Both the position numbers and the translations under genes were made by a program. The notes beneath the pieces are model-generated. The model worked only from the letters and a program-made list of their open reading frames with translations. It was not told the DNA's origin and made no database searches. Positions 40,808 through 50,316 of a stretch of DNA of 64,000 nucleotides are shown piece after piece. Every line of letters begins with the position of its first letter. The stretch's first letter is position 1. Source of the DNA: Myxococcales bacterium (GTDB taxonomy: Bacteria; Myxococcota_A; Polyangia; Polyangiales; Polyangiaceae); the NCBI GenBank assembly GCA_903642325.1, contig CAHJWM010000028.1, positions 1 through 64,000 on the forward strand, read 5' to 3'.

Positions 40808-42121
40808 CTACAAGCCATGCTTGCGCATCAGCTTTTGCACCATCTGCCTCGATACTTCGGCGATGGCGGCAGCCCGCGTCACGTTGCCGCCTGTCTTCCC
40901 CAACAACTGCTGCAGATACCCCCTTTCGAACTCGTCTGCGGCGTCGCGGCGGGCGATGCGTAGCGGTTCAGGCTCGGCCGACGGCGACGGGACGACGGTG
41001 GGCGCCGGCATCGCGCGCGCCTGAGCGCCGCCGAGTGAGCGCTCGGGCGTAATGAGCAGGCGTTGCACTGCGTTCTGCAGCTCTCGCACGTTGCCCGGCC
41101 AGCGATAGGCATGCAGCATCTGCCAGACGTGCTCGGGAAAAGCATCGGGAGTTCGCGATGGCGTTGAACGCTTTAGGAAATGGGTCACGAGCATGGTGAG
41201 GTCGTCCAACCGGTCACGTAGCGGGGGCACGTAGGCGTGGGTGGCGGCGATTCGAAAGTAGACATCTTCGCGGAAATTACCGCGTTCTACCTCGGCCATG
41301 AGGTTGCGATTGGTAGCCGCGATCAAGCGAATGTCGACCGGAATGGTGCGACTAGAACCGAGCCGTTTTACCTCCCGCTTCTCCAGCACACGCAGCAGCT
41401 TCGGCTGCAAATCCTTGGGCAGCTCCCCCAACTCGTCGAGGAAAATGGTCCCCCCGCTCGCTTGCTCGAAAACCCCCGGCCGGGACGCCACGGCACCGGT
41501 GAACGCACCGCGTTCGTGGCCAAAAAGTTCACTTTCCGCCAGTGTTGGCGCAATGGCGCTGCAGTCGAAGACGACGAATGGCCCGGTCGCACGAGCGCTC
41601 GCACCGTGGATTGAATCAGCAACCAACTCTTTGCCCGTGCCCGTCTCACCCTCGATCAGCACGCTGACCTCGGTCGGGGCGATGCGCATGAGGTCGGCGA
41701 ACAACTCTCGCATACAGGCGGACTGTCCGAGAATTTCGCCAAAATGATCGCCGGTGCTTTGTTCGCGATCGACCATGCCGGTCATGGGTTCGATCTTTAG
41801 TACCGTCTGGCCCACACGCAGACTGAATGCGTCGTTGAACACGGCGTCGATGATGCGAGCGGATCCGACGAAAATGCCGTTGGTCGAGCCGTCGTCGCGG
41901 ACTTGGATTCCGTTCGCCGTCGGCACGACCTCGCAGTGGCGCCTGGACACGGTGTCGTCGGTGAGTACTAGGTTGTTCTCTGGCGAGCTGCCGATTCGTA
42001 TGGGCGAGCCCGCTATCTCCAAACGCTTACCCGCGTCCGGACCCTCGGTGACGACGATCAGCGTCTTCGCGTAGCTGACGAGGCGCGTAGGCGCCTGCGC
42101 GCGAGTGAGACCGTCGGTCAT
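40808..42121 (-). CDS. FHA-containing sigma54-dependent transcriptional activator
   Basis: About 437 residues. An FHA domain at the N-terminus (about 25-105, IRIGSSPENNLVLTDDTVSRRHCEV with the Arg, Ser-Arg-Arg-His and Ser-Thr-Asn-Gly positions intact) replaces the usual receiver. The central AAA+ domain has Walker A GETGTGKE, the sigma54-contacting GAFTGA loop, Walker B GGTIFLDELGELP and the Arg finger region. A Fis-type HTH lies at the C-terminus (GNVTRAAAIAEVSRQMVQKLMRKHG). Such proteins are switched on by Ser/Thr-kinase signalling in myxobacteria. Start ATG 42121 is preferred; a TTG at 42169 adds 16 residues. It leads a leftward group with a small gene, a kinase and the TadE-deaminase gene. 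Confidence 0.93.
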   Translation of the reverse strand: MTDGLTRAQAPTRLVSYAKTLIVVTEGPDAGKRLEIAGSPIRIGSSPENNLVLTDDTVSRRHCEVVPTANGIQVRDDGSTNGIFVGSARIIDAVFNDAFSLRVGQTVLKIEPMTGMVDREQSTGDHFGEILGQSACMRELFADLMRIAPTEVSVLIEGETGTGKELVADSIHGASARATGPFVVFDCSAIAPTLAESELFGHERGAFTGAVASRPGVFEQASGGTIFLDELGELPKDLQPKLLRVLEKREVKRLGSSRTIPVDIRLIAATNRNLMAEVERGNFREDVYFRIAATHAYVPPLRDRLDDLTMLVTHFLKRSTPSRTPDAFPEHVWQMLHAYRWPGNVRELQNAVQRLLITPERSLGGAQARAMPAPTVVPSPSAEPEPLRIARRDAADEFERGYLQQLLGKTGGNVTRAAAIAEVSRQMVQKLMRKHGL

Positions 42122-42502
42122 GGGCAGCTGTGGAGCAGCAGACGCTTCCTTTCGGGGACTAGTTAGCAACTATACGGGAAAAGGCCGCGAAAAGATTAGT
42201 AACTCGGCCCGTCCTTCCAGTTGGGCTGCCGCGCAGCATATGAAACGTCTTTGCTGATGACGCGGACGGGGCCACGCCCCGACCCGTTGCTGCGTCGCGA
42301 GCACCAGCGAGAGGTTTGGAAACCCCTTTGAGCGAAAACACACATCCTGCTACCGCGCCGGCGGGCTCGAGCGTCGAAGGATCGGCTGCGCTGATTGCCC
42401 GGCCGACCCAGTCCTCCTACCGCGCGCCCCTCAGCCGCGTACCGCACGTCCGCATGCTGCGGCTAGCCGCCGCTCGCAAGCTCCCGAGTGACCGGCGCAC
42501 GC
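42122..42502. other. Intergenic, no gene seen
   Basis: About 380 bases between two minus-strand genes (SGNH lipoprotein A ends at 42503, sigma54 activator starts at 42121). The right part before the activator should hold its promoter. No coding, repeat or strong hairpin was recognised. Confidence 0.4.
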
Positions 42503-44026
42503 TCACGGTTGAAGGATGGCGTTGACCCAGACGCGCGCCATTTTTGCATAACCGGCGTCGTTCGGCGACAGCCGGTCGAAGAAGTCGTCAGGACCGAGGA
42601 TCGCATGCATATCGACCACGGAAACATTTTCGCCAGCGGCCTTGTGCCGATTCACCAGCGCTGCAAGCGCCGCGTTGTACGTCACCACGCGTGCATCCGC
42701 CGCTGAATCCTTATTTGGCGGCAGCTGAGCTACGATCAGATGCGCTAGCGGCGCCAAGCCCGCGCTCTTGTCCAAAATATGCGTCATCAGCGAATCCATC
42801 CTGTCGGGCGCGGTTTCGGGCAGGTATGGCAAATCCATATCGACGGTGCCTATCATCAGTAAGATGAAGTCAGGGGTCACGCCGCCGGGCCCCAGGTAGG
42901 CGCCCAGAGAGCCGTCGATGCCCGGTCGAGCATTGGCCGCCGCGATCATTGCGCCCGTGTGACCTTCGTGGTGGACCTGGTCCGGGCTTAGCGTCCCAGG
43001 ATTCGTGGCGACGGAGCCGACGAACTGAAATGCCACCTGATGCTCCGCGAGCAGCCCCGCCAGTGGGAGCCGATAGCCGCCCGAGCTGCCTTGACCCTCG
43101 GTCATCGAATCGCCGAGCGGCATGATCTTCACGAACTTGTCGTGGCTGGATTTGAAGTGAAACGAAACCGAGCAGATGCTTCCCGTGCCCCCTGACGCCG
43201 GGTACGCGGGGCTCTGGTTCGAGCTGAACTCGGAAGGATTGAAACGTAAGTCGCGAATGCCGGTTCCGGCCAGGGGGACATTGCCGCCGTCACCGTACGG
43301 ATCAGGTGCGTTCAACCCATAAGCGACGACGGCATAAGTACCTGGCTTGAGGTCGATGGGCGCGCTCAAGGGCGCGAAACGAAAGCCGCCGTCGAAGGGC
43401 ACGGCAACGCCTGCGGGCACGATCACCGACCCGCCCGTGATCGGCTTCGCGCTGGCGCCCGCGCCCGCGCCCGCCTTGTCGATCGAGAAGAGGGTGACCG
43501 TGTGCGGCCCGGACAGGCCGTCGGCGCCTTGGTCCCACACGCCCAAGTCCACGATGCTCAGTCCGTCCTCGGTCACCTCGAATTGGTGGCCATCGTTTAG
43601 AGTGCCATTCGCAGAGTTGATGCCCCGAAGCGCGCCGGCTCCGCTGTACGAGAGAACGCGGCCGCGGGTGTCAACGGCGGGCCCGCTGACGGAGCCGGTG
43701 CCGCCGGAGCCCATGCCGCCGATCCCTATGCCGACGGAGCCCGCGTCCGGCGCGCCATCCATCGTCATGCCCCCCGACGCCGCCGTATCCGTACCGGCGA
43801 TGCCTGCACCACCGCCCTCGCTGGCCGGCGCGGATGCGCACACCCCCGCGGGCACCTCGCATATCCAGGGTCCGCGTCCTAACTTATCGCAGTCTGCGGC
43901 CGCGTTACACTGTTTCGAGTCGTTCGCTAGCAGCGCCGAACAAGCCAGCACGCTCACACCGAGCAGGCCAAAGCCGTAGCGGTTGAAGAGAACACGCACG
44001 CGCTGGGAGTTTCGAATCGGATTCAC
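42503..44026 (-). CDS. SGNH-hydrolase-like lipoprotein A, catalytic residues altered
   Basis: About 507 residues from GTG 44026. The signal ends in a Val-Leu-Ala-Cys lipobox, followed by a Cys-containing patch, a Gly/Ser/Ala linker (about 60-120), a beta-rich domain (about 125-290, HQFEVTEDGLSIVDLGVWDQ) and an SGNH domain (about 295-507). Block I is intact (LGDSMTEG, Ser about 306), but block III reads Gly-Thr-Val-Asp where Gly-x-Asn-Asp is expected, and block V reads Asp-Arg-Leu-Ser where Asp-x-x-His is expected. It thus lacks the Asn and the catalytic His and may be a binding protein, not an esterase. The GTG start gives the signal peptide; longer frames upstream are non-coding-like. It is paralogous to the gene at 47979-49562. 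Confidence 0.82.
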   Translation of the reverse strand: MNPIRNSQRVRVLFNRYGFGLLGVSVLACSALLANDSKQCNAAADCDKLGRGPWICEVPAGVCASAPASEGGGAGIAGTDTAASGGMTMDGAPDAGSVGIGIGGMGSGGTGSVSGPAVDTRGRVLSYSGAGALRGINSANGTLNDGHQFEVTEDGLSIVDLGVWDQGADGLSGPHTVTLFSIDKAGAGAGASAKPITGGSVIVPAGVAVPFDGGFRFAPLSAPIDLKPGTYAVVAYGLNAPDPYGDGGNVPLAGTGIRDLRFNPSEFSSNQSPAYPASGGTGSICSVSFHFKSSHDKFVKIMPLGDSMTEGQGSSGGYRLPLAGLLAEHQVAFQFVGSVATNPGTLSPDQVHHEGHTGAMIAAANARPGIDGSLGAYLGPGGVTPDFILLMIGTVDMDLPYLPETAPDRMDSLMTHILDKSAGLAPLAHLIVAQLPPNKDSAADARVVTYNAALAALVNRHKAAGENVSVVDMHAILGPDDFFDRLSPNDAGYAKMARVWVNAILQP

Positions 44027-44417
44027 CGGGACTACCTCGATCGCGTTCGTAGTATAGCGCAAAATAGCGCGTCGCTGTGTCCTCGCGTCAATCGAGGCAA
44101 GCGCTGACCGCGAATAACTCGCCTCTGGCGGGTCGGCGTGGAAAGCCGGTGCAGCGAGCCGCGCAGCTGCAAGCAAATGACGCGAAGCGGCGGGATTTGC
44201 CGTCACGATCCGCTGATCTGCCAGCCTGCTGTCAGCTCGAATGCTTCGTAGGGCCGCTTCCGAAACCTGCGACCGTTCCAGACTTGCGCAACCATTGGTT
44301 GCCCGGTCCAGTTGCGGGCTCCGCCCTGTCCATTCACTCACGAACACAATTTGTGATTTTTCTCGGCCGGCCCTGGGGTGGGGCGTGGCGGCACAAGGCT
44401 TGCTGAAGGCCGAAACC
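44027..44417. other. Divergent promoter region
   Basis: About 390 bases between the SGNH lipoprotein A gene (minus) and the spermidine-synthase-like gene (plus). Open frames extend into it from both sides but lack signal-peptide or domain features. No operator-like repeat was seen. Confidence 0.4.
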
Positions 44418-46700
44418 ATGATCACTTCGCCGACTTCGGTCCAGCCAGGCGCCCCGGCCCGCACGCGTGAGTTGGTCGCGATCCTGCCGACCCTATTCGG
44501 CGCCACTTTACTGCTCAGCGCCTTCTTGCTGTTTTGTATCGAACCGATGATCGCAAAGATGATGTTGCCTCTGCTCGGCGGCGGCCCGGCGGTTTGGAAC
44601 ACCTGCCTCGTGTTTTTTCAGGCCGCGCTGCTACTGGGTTATATTTTTTCGTTACTCGCCGCGACCCAGCTGTCTCGGCGGCAGCACGCGCTCGCTCAAG
44701 CCGCGCTGATCGCGGCGCCGCTCCTCGTTCTACCCATCGCCATCGCTCAACCCCTGGCCCAACGTTTTGCAGGACTTGGTTCGGTAGCGCAGGCGCTTTG
44801 CATCTTGTGCGCGGCGGCGGGGTTACCGTTTTTGGCGCTTTCGACCGTCGCCCCGACGCTACAGCGCTGGTACGCAAACACCGGCGCTCCGGGAGCCAGA
44901 GACCCTTACTTCCTTTACGCCGCCAGTAATCTCGGCTCTTTGTCCGGGCTACTGGCGTATCCGCTGGTCATTGAACCGCGGCTTGGGCTGCACGCGCAGG
45001 CGTCGTTTCTCCGTATCGGTTACGCGCTGGTGGTGTTGCTCGTCTGCGCGTGTGCGCTGTCGACCTTGCTGGTTACGAGTGAACCGCGCGCAAGCTCGTT
45101 GCTCTCCCACGACGTCCAATTAACCGGTGCCAGCGGATCGAAGTCGCGGCAACGCGCGCGTTGGCTGCTGCTGGCGTTGGTGCCATCTGCTTATCTCGTC
45201 GCGGTCACCTCCCATCTCGTTACCGACATCACGCCCGCGCCATTGCTGTGGGTGATCCCCCTTGCCGTATACTTACTGAGCTTCGTCGTCACGTTTGCCG
45301 CTCGACCGCCCCTAGCCCACGTCTACGTCGTGCGCTTCTGCCCGATACCGGCGGTGGTGATCGTTTATCTTATCGCGACCGGAACCAGCAGCCCTTTGCG
45401 CGTCATGATTTTCGCGCACGTGTTGGCGTTTTTTGCGGCCTGCCTCCTCTGTCATGGAGAGTTGGCAGCGGCTCGGCCGAACGCCGGGCGTTTGAACGAA
45501 TTCTATGTCTGGACATCTTTGGGGGGATTACTGGGTGGCGTCGTGGTCGCGCTCGTCGCTCCCTTGCTGTTTTCGTACGCAATCGAGTATCCGATATGCG
45601 TAATCCTGGCGTTGCTCGCCCGACCGGGTGCCGCAAATTCTTGGCGCGGGAATCAGCATCGTGGCCAAGCGCTCCGGCATGACCTTTCGATGCCGCTGTT
45701 GTTGTTGGCGTTTATTGCTCTCTCGGCGCTTCTGCTATGGCATCTGCGGGTTCCACTCGCGGCGCCGGCCGCCTTGTTGCCCGTCGTGCCGATACTGTTT
45801 GCCTACCGCGCTCGCTCGCGGCCCCTCTGTTTCGCCGCGTGCGGAGCGGCCGTGATGCTCGGCATGGCGGTGCTCAATGCTTCTGTTTCAGGTCAGGTCC
45901 TGCTGCGGGCGCGAAACTTCTTCGGCATCGTACAAGTACGGCGCGACGCCGCGGCACAGCTGACTCAAATCCTGCACGGCAACACACTGCACGGCGCTCA
46001 GTCACTCCGCCCGGGGGAACGCCGCGAGCCCGGCACCTACTATGCGCGGCGCGGGCCCGTAGGCGACGTGTTCGAACTGTTCGACAAGCACCCCGAACTG
46101 CCGGCGCGAATAGCAGTGATAGGCCTCGGCGCGGGCACGCTCGCCGCTTATGCGAGGCCGCAGCAAAGTTGGACCTTTTTCGAGATCAACCCTGTCGTCG
46201 TGAAAATTGCCACGGACCCCACTCTGTTTACGTATTTGGCCGACGCCCCGCTCAGCGTCGGGAGCCTGCGCATCGTCGAAGGGGACGCACGCCTCGAGCT
46301 TCGTGCAGAAGTTGGCGATTACGGGTTGCTGTTGGTGGACGCATTCAGCTCCGATGCCATCCCCGTGCACTTACTCACCGAGCAAGCACTGCGAGAATAT
46401 GGCGAAAAAATGGCTCTCTCCGGGTTCATCGCCTGGCACATCTCGAACCGTCATGTTGATCTGCGTCCCGTTCTCGCCGCGGCCGCCGCCGCACAGGGCT
46501 GGGTGGGCGTTGTTCGTCAGGACTTCCCGAGCCCCAGCAGTAATGCGGCGGCGCGCTCCGCCTCGTGCTGGGTGCTGATGTCGAAGAGCCGCGAAAGTCT
46601 TGCGGGCCTGCCTCAAGCTTGGCAACCGCTTGCAGGTCGGCCGGCATTCCGAAGCTGGACGGACGACCGCAGCTCCATCGCATCAGTGCTCAGTTGGTGA
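44418..46700 (+). CDS. Membrane-fused spermidine-synthase-like protein
   Basis: About 760 residues. The first two thirds contain about 12 or more membrane helices, with a repeated motif of the type 'LLSAFLLFCIEPMIAKMMLPLLGGGPAVWNTCL' and 'HLVTDITPAPLLWVIPLAVYLLSFV' known from fused spermidine-synthase-like membrane proteins. The C-terminal third (from about residue 560) is a Rossmann methyltransferase-like domain with IAVIGLGAGTLAAYARP, an acidic FFEINPVVVKIA, and LLLVDAFSSDAIPVHLLTEQAL. The soluble domain resembles polyamine aminopropyltransferases. Whether it makes polyamines is unknown; such fusions are common but poorly studied. The ATG at 44418 is the first giving a normal N-terminus. 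Confidence 0.9.
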   Translation: MITSPTSVQPGAPARTRELVAILPTLFGATLLLSAFLLFCIEPMIAKMMLPLLGGGPAVWNTCLVFFQAALLLGYIFSLLAATQLSRRQHALAQAALIAAPLLVLPIAIAQPLAQRFAGLGSVAQALCILCAAAGLPFLALSTVAPTLQRWYANTGAPGARDPYFLYAASNLGSLSGLLAYPLVIEPRLGLHAQASFLRIGYALVVLLVCACALSTLLVTSEPRASSLLSHDVQLTGASGSKSRQRARWLLLALVPSAYLVAVTSHLVTDITPAPLLWVIPLAVYLLSFVVTFAARPPLAHVYVVRFCPIPAVVIVYLIATGTSSPLRVMIFAHVLAFFAACLLCHGELAAARPNAGRLNEFYVWTSLGGLLGGVVVALVAPLLFSYAIEYPICVILALLARPGAANSWRGNQHRGQALRHDLSMPLLLLAFIALSALLLWHLRVPLAAPAALLPVVPILFAYRARSRPLCFAACGAAVMLGMAVLNASVSGQVLLRARNFFGIVQVRRDAAAQLTQILHGNTLHGAQSLRPGERREPGTYYARRGPVGDVFELFDKHPELPARIAVIGLGAGTLAAYARPQQSWTFFEINPVVVKIATDPTLFTYLADAPLSVGSLRIVEGDARLELRAEVGDYGLLLVDAFSSDAIPVHLLTEQALREYGEKMALSGFIAWHISNRHVDLRPVLAAAAAAQGWVGVVRQDFPSPSSNAAARSASCWVLMSKSRESLAGLPQAWQPLAGRPAFRSWTDDRSSIASVLSW

Positions 46701-46758
46701 CTGCAGGGTGCCGCGGTGCGCGCTCCCGGTCTGTCCCGTGTTTCAGTCTCCAAGAGCG

Positions 46759-47694
46759 TCAAAACGCGCCAAGAACGGAGATCCGCCCGGGACCGATCAC
46801 GAACGAAGTTTGGCTGCGTTGCCGAGGCGCGCGCAACGTAAGGTACAGTGCAACGCCGCCGCTGATTACCGTGCCCGCTAAAAGTAAGTCGGTAGTCAAC
46901 GCGAGGTGCTCGACCTTGTGCCGCGCATTCACGGTTTCCTGCACCGTGGTCAGTCGGCCCTGTACCTCCCGCTCATTGCTCCTGGCGGCTAGCGCGAGTC
47001 CGCCGGTCACCGCAGCAGATACGCCAACCGCTGCGGTAATTCCGTACGCGAGCCAAGGCAGCGGCCTTGCCGGCGCGGCGTTCTCTTGGACCCGCCGTGG
47101 GCCCGTCGGGGCGATGGGGTGTCGGTCCTTCAACGAAAATCGAAGTTTCCGTTCGTCGCCCGCAGCGACGTCGATTGCCTGAAATTGCGAGCGACCGTCG
47201 GCAGATCGCACGTTCACGCGATGCCGCCCCGGGTTGAGCCACAGCTTCGCGATCGGGCTTTTCCCGACCTCGGTCTCATCCACCAGCACCGTCGCGCCCT
47301 GCACGTCGACCTCGACGCTTAGCGCGCCGGCCTTGTGCGACAGGGCGTCGACCTGTCGCAACACCTCGTCGTGGTGCAGACTATCGGTGTGATCCCCGCC
47401 CTCGGCCAAGTAGCGCTCGAATGCGCGCAACGCCGCGGCCGGGTCATCCAGCGCCAAATTGACTACCGCAATATTGTACTGAATTTTGAAAGCGGGGGAG
47501 AGCTGATAGGCGCGCTCGAACTCGGCAAGAGCAGCGCGCGCCTGCTTCTGGTCGAACAGAACAAGCGCGCGATCGTAGCTCTTCGCCGCCTCGATGCGAT
47601 CCCGCTCCAAGACGGTGTCCGCGCGACAGGGGGACACGGTTGCACTGATGGCGGTCACGGCAAACGCGACGATGAGAGCTCGGTTGCGAAACAT
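46759..47694 (-). CDS. TPR/PEGA-domain exported protein
   Basis: A 311-residue protein with a signal peptide (ALIVAFAVTAISATVSPCRA), a TPR-like helical region (about 35-120, SYDRALVLFDQKQARAALAEFERAYQLSPAF), a PEGA domain (about 125-195, GATVLVDETEVGKSPIAKLWLNPGRHRVNV) and two hydrophobic stretches near the C-terminus (ITAAVGVSAAVTGGLALAA and LLAGTVISGGVALYLTL). This architecture is very common in myxobacteria, often next to Ser/Thr kinases, and probably sits at the cell envelope. It is convergent with the spermidine-synthase-like gene and divergent from SGNH lipoprotein B. Confidence 0.85.
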   Translation of the reverse strand: MFRNRALIVAFAVTAISATVSPCRADTVLERDRIEAAKSYDRALVLFDQKQARAALAEFERAYQLSPAFKIQYNIAVVNLALDDPAAALRAFERYLAEGGDHTDSLHHDEVLRQVDALSHKAGALSVEVDVQGATVLVDETEVGKSPIAKLWLNPGRHRVNVRSADGRSQFQAIDVAAGDERKLRFSLKDRHPIAPTGPRRVQENAAPARPLPWLAYGITAAVGVSAAVTGGLALAARSNEREVQGRLTTVQETVNARHKVEHLALTTDLLLAGTVISGGVALYLTLRAPRQRSQTSFVIGPGRISVLGAF

Positions 47695-47978
47695 TTTAAT
47701 ACTGCGTGCTTTGCGCGCCTACGTTGGAAATGTACTACCACGCCGTCATGGTTGGGTCGATCGAAGCGTGTGTTGTTCTCAAGACACTTGTCTCCCACTT
47801 GCTTGCAGACGCGAACGTCTGTCGGCGCCCTGACGCAATGCGGGCGGGGTGACAACCCGCACTTGGCGGCGGAGGGTTGCACCTCGACCCAACGACTGGG
47901 CACGGCGTCGATGGTTGTCGATGTTGACCTTTAACGAGCAGATTATCCTGCGGGCTCGCCTGCTGCGCGAGGCGTCAT

Positions 47979-49562
47979 TTGGCACTGCCCTTGCTTAGCC
48001 TTAGCGAACGTCAACGGATACGAAAGGGTGACTTGGGAAATCCGGTTTCTCGTGGCGGGAGTTGCAGCGTATGGTTGCGCGTCTCGGTTATCGTAGCTGT
48101 TTCCGCGGCGTTGCTTTCGGCCTCGGCTTGTCAGCAGAAGGGCGCTGAAGCAACTACCACCCCCGGCGGCGCAGCGTCGACCGCAGATGCTGGACGCCCA
48201 ATCATCGGCGGTAGCTCTGGAAGTGGCGCGGAGAACGGCCCAGCAGGTGTTGCCGGCTCTATGAGCGATGCTCAGGGCGGGGTCGCGACGGGTAGCGGCG
48301 GCAATGCGTTCGCGGGAGCAGCCGGCGCGGCGTCCGCCGGCGGCAGCGGCAGCGACGGCAGCGGCGGAACTGGCGGCAGCGGCGAAACTGGCGGCAGCGG
48401 CACTCGAGAGCCACCCTCGTTCGTCGGCTACACCGGAAATGCCGCCAGCAAAACCGGCGTGAAGGGTCGCGTCAACATCGGTCATGAATTCACCGTAACG
48501 GCCAGCGGCATCCGCGTGCTCAGTTTGGGAGTGTGGGATGCGGGAGCCGATGGCTTAACGGAGGCGCACACGGTCACATTGTTCTCGCTCCCTGCACTCG
48601 GTCTCAATCCGGGGGCCGGCGCCGTGCCCGTCCAGGGCGGCTCCGTTTCGGTGCCCGCCGGCACCGTCGCCGCACTCGATTCCGGTTTCCGATTCGCAGA
48701 TCTTGCTAGCCAGATCGAGCTTGAACCCGGAAAATATGCAGTGGTCGCCTACGGCATGAACAGCGCGGGGGACGGCTACGGAGACGGGGGCGGCGTGCCC
48801 TATACAGGCTCAGGCATCAGCGATGGCGGTTACTCCCCTTACGAACTGTCGAGCGCATTATCCCCCGCATTTCCAAATAGCGGCGACCAGCTGGGACACG
48901 CCACTGCGTCTTTTCGGGCCTCGTCATCCCTGCCTCTTTTCACGCGCATCATGCCACTTGGGGCGTCCATCACTGATGGTTTGCATGGCACGGATGCGGG
49001 CTACCGTGGCCCGCTCTACGCACTGCTCAACGAGGCTCATTATGCCTCGCAGTTCGTGGGTTCATCGATCGATAACGTCGGGAGCCTCCCGCCCGACCAG
49101 AGGCACCACGAAGGGCATTCCGGCTTTCTCATTCAAGGCGTGCAAGACAACATCGGCAAGTGGCTGGGGCCCACCGGTTCGACGGCAGACCTCGTGCTAC
49201 TCCTCGTGGGCACCAACGACGTTTACTTCAATAGCGACGCAGACCTTGCCAACGCCGGCAAGCGCATGAGCACGTTGCTCGCAACGATCTGCGACAAAGA
49301 CAAAGGGTTACTGCCGAAAGCACGGGTCATCGTCGCGCAACTCCCACCGCTGAAGGATTCGCGTCTGGAAGAGCGCGAGGAGGGCTACAACGCAATGTTG
49401 CTGCAAGTCGTCGCGGATCACGCGAAGCTCGGTGAGAAAGTGAGCACCGTCGACATGCATTCTGCCCTGACCCTCGAGGACCTTTACACCGATGGTGAGC
49501 ACCCGGTGGACTCCGGGTACATCAAAATGGCGCACGTTTGGTTCAAAGCCATCGTGCCCTAA
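47979..49562 (+). CDS. SGNH-hydrolase lipoprotein B, catalytic set largely intact
   Basis: Up to 527 residues. A hydrophobic signal (VSVIVAVSAALLSASAC) ends in a lipobox Cys. A Gly/Ser/Ala linker (about 60-140) with GSGGTGGSGETGGSG repeats, a beta-rich domain (about 150-310, GHEFTVTASGIRVLSLGVWD) and an SGNH domain follow. Block I is LGASITDG (Asp to Ala before the Ser), block III VGTND and block V Asp-Gly-Glu-His-Pro-Val-Asp-Ser-Gly-Tyr, so Ser, Asn, Asp and His are all present. It could be a carbohydrate or lipid esterase at the cell surface. The start is uncertain: only TTG codons (47979, 48033, 48075) precede the signal. Paralogue of the gene at 42503-44026. Confidence 0.82.
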   Translation: MALPLLSLSERQRIRKGDLGNPVSRGGSCSVWLRVSVIVAVSAALLSASACQQKGAEATTTPGGAASTADAGRPIIGGSSGSGAENGPAGVAGSMSDAQGGVATGSGGNAFAGAAGAASAGGSGSDGSGGTGGSGETGGSGTREPPSFVGYTGNAASKTGVKGRVNIGHEFTVTASGIRVLSLGVWDAGADGLTEAHTVTLFSLPALGLNPGAGAVPVQGGSVSVPAGTVAALDSGFRFADLASQIELEPGKYAVVAYGMNSAGDGYGDGGGVPYTGSGISDGGYSPYELSSALSPAFPNSGDQLGHATASFRASSSLPLFTRIMPLGASITDGLHGTDAGYRGPLYALLNEAHYASQFVGSSIDNVGSLPPDQRHHEGHSGFLIQGVQDNIGKWLGPTGSTADLVLLLVGTNDVYFNSDADLANAGKRMSTLLATICDKDKGLLPKARVIVAQLPPLKDSRLEEREEGYNAMLLQVVADHAKLGEKVSTVDMHSALTLEDLYTDGEHPVDSGYIKMAHVWFKAIVP

Positions 49563-49890
49563 CCTTCACCGGTCATCGCTGCCGCCGCGCCGAGCTCCTC
49601 ATGTGATCTTCGAAACCGTCACGGTCTTCAGTTTGGATTTTCGGTGAGCGGACAACTTTGTCTAGCGCGTTCGTCCGCGTTGCGGCGGCGAGAGCGCGGT
49701 CTGAACGAGCCGTTCGACGACTTAGGCCGAAACAGAGCCTGTTCAGAATGGCGAGGGCAGCGGTTTGCCAAGCGCGGCGGAGACCCACCATGTGGCGCCT
49801 GCATGCTCGCTTTTAGTTTGTCTGATAACTAACGAACTAGGTAATCTCGAATCGACAGTCGTGGCCAGTTTTGATCCGCCCGCCGTTGCG
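49563..49890. other. Convergent intergenic region
   Basis: About 330 bases between the 3' ends of SGNH lipoprotein B (plus) and the GFA gene (minus). No clear coding sequence; no strong terminator hairpin with U-run was found. Confidence 0.4.
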
Positions 49891-50316
49891 CTAGATCGCG
49901 GGAGGCCCGGCTTCAAACTGTGGCAGGTCGTCGGTGATGGCGTCCCAGGCGGCCTTCGAGGCGACATGAATGTGGCGGCTGGGTCGGGCGATGGGGTCAT
50001 CGTCGAAGGCGCCCATGGGGACGATGGCGATGCCGCGCCCTTCGTCGAAGCGCGGCATGGTGCACCCGCACACTTTGCAAAACCAATGTGCGAAAAACTT
50101 AGCCTCGGGCAGGCGGTATTTGCCTAGCAGCTCTTCGCCACGTAAGTAGCGCAGGCCCTGAAGCGACAAGACCAGGTTGGTGGCGTGAGCGGTGCCGCGG
50201 GTCTTTCGACAGCGCGTGCAATGGCAATGAGTGACGCCCTGCGGCGTCTCGGTGATCTCGAACTCGATGCCTCCGCATAGGCAGCTTCCTTTTACGGGCG
50301 TCATGCGCTGGAGCAT
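49891..50316 (-). CDS. GFA-family (CENP-V/GFA) zinc protein
   Basis: About 141 residues of the GFA domain family. The zinc ligands are visible: Cys-Leu-Cys-Gly-Gly near the N-terminus, His-Cys-His-Cys-Thr-Arg-Cys-Arg, and Phe-Cys-Lys-Val-Cys-Gly-Cys. These bind two structural/catalytic zinc ions in relatives annotated as glutathione-dependent formaldehyde-activating enzymes, though many bacterial members have unknown substrates. The ATG at 50316 is taken; ATG 50304 is an alternative that begins right before the first Cys motif, and 50340 is a longer option. Confidence 0.9.
   Translation of the reverse strand: MLQRMTPVKGSCLCGGIEFEITETPQGVTHCHCTRCRKTRGTAHATNLVLSLQGLRYLRGEELLGKYRLPEAKFFAHWFCKVCGCTMPRFDEGRGIAIVPMGAFDDDPIARPSRHIHVASKAAWDAITDDLPQFEAGPPAI

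Noticed and set aside
44027..44602. N-terminal extension of SGNH lipoprotein A
   Set aside because: The extra 192 residues precede a complete signal peptide and lipobox and overlap the divergent gene; GTG 44026 is the sensible start.
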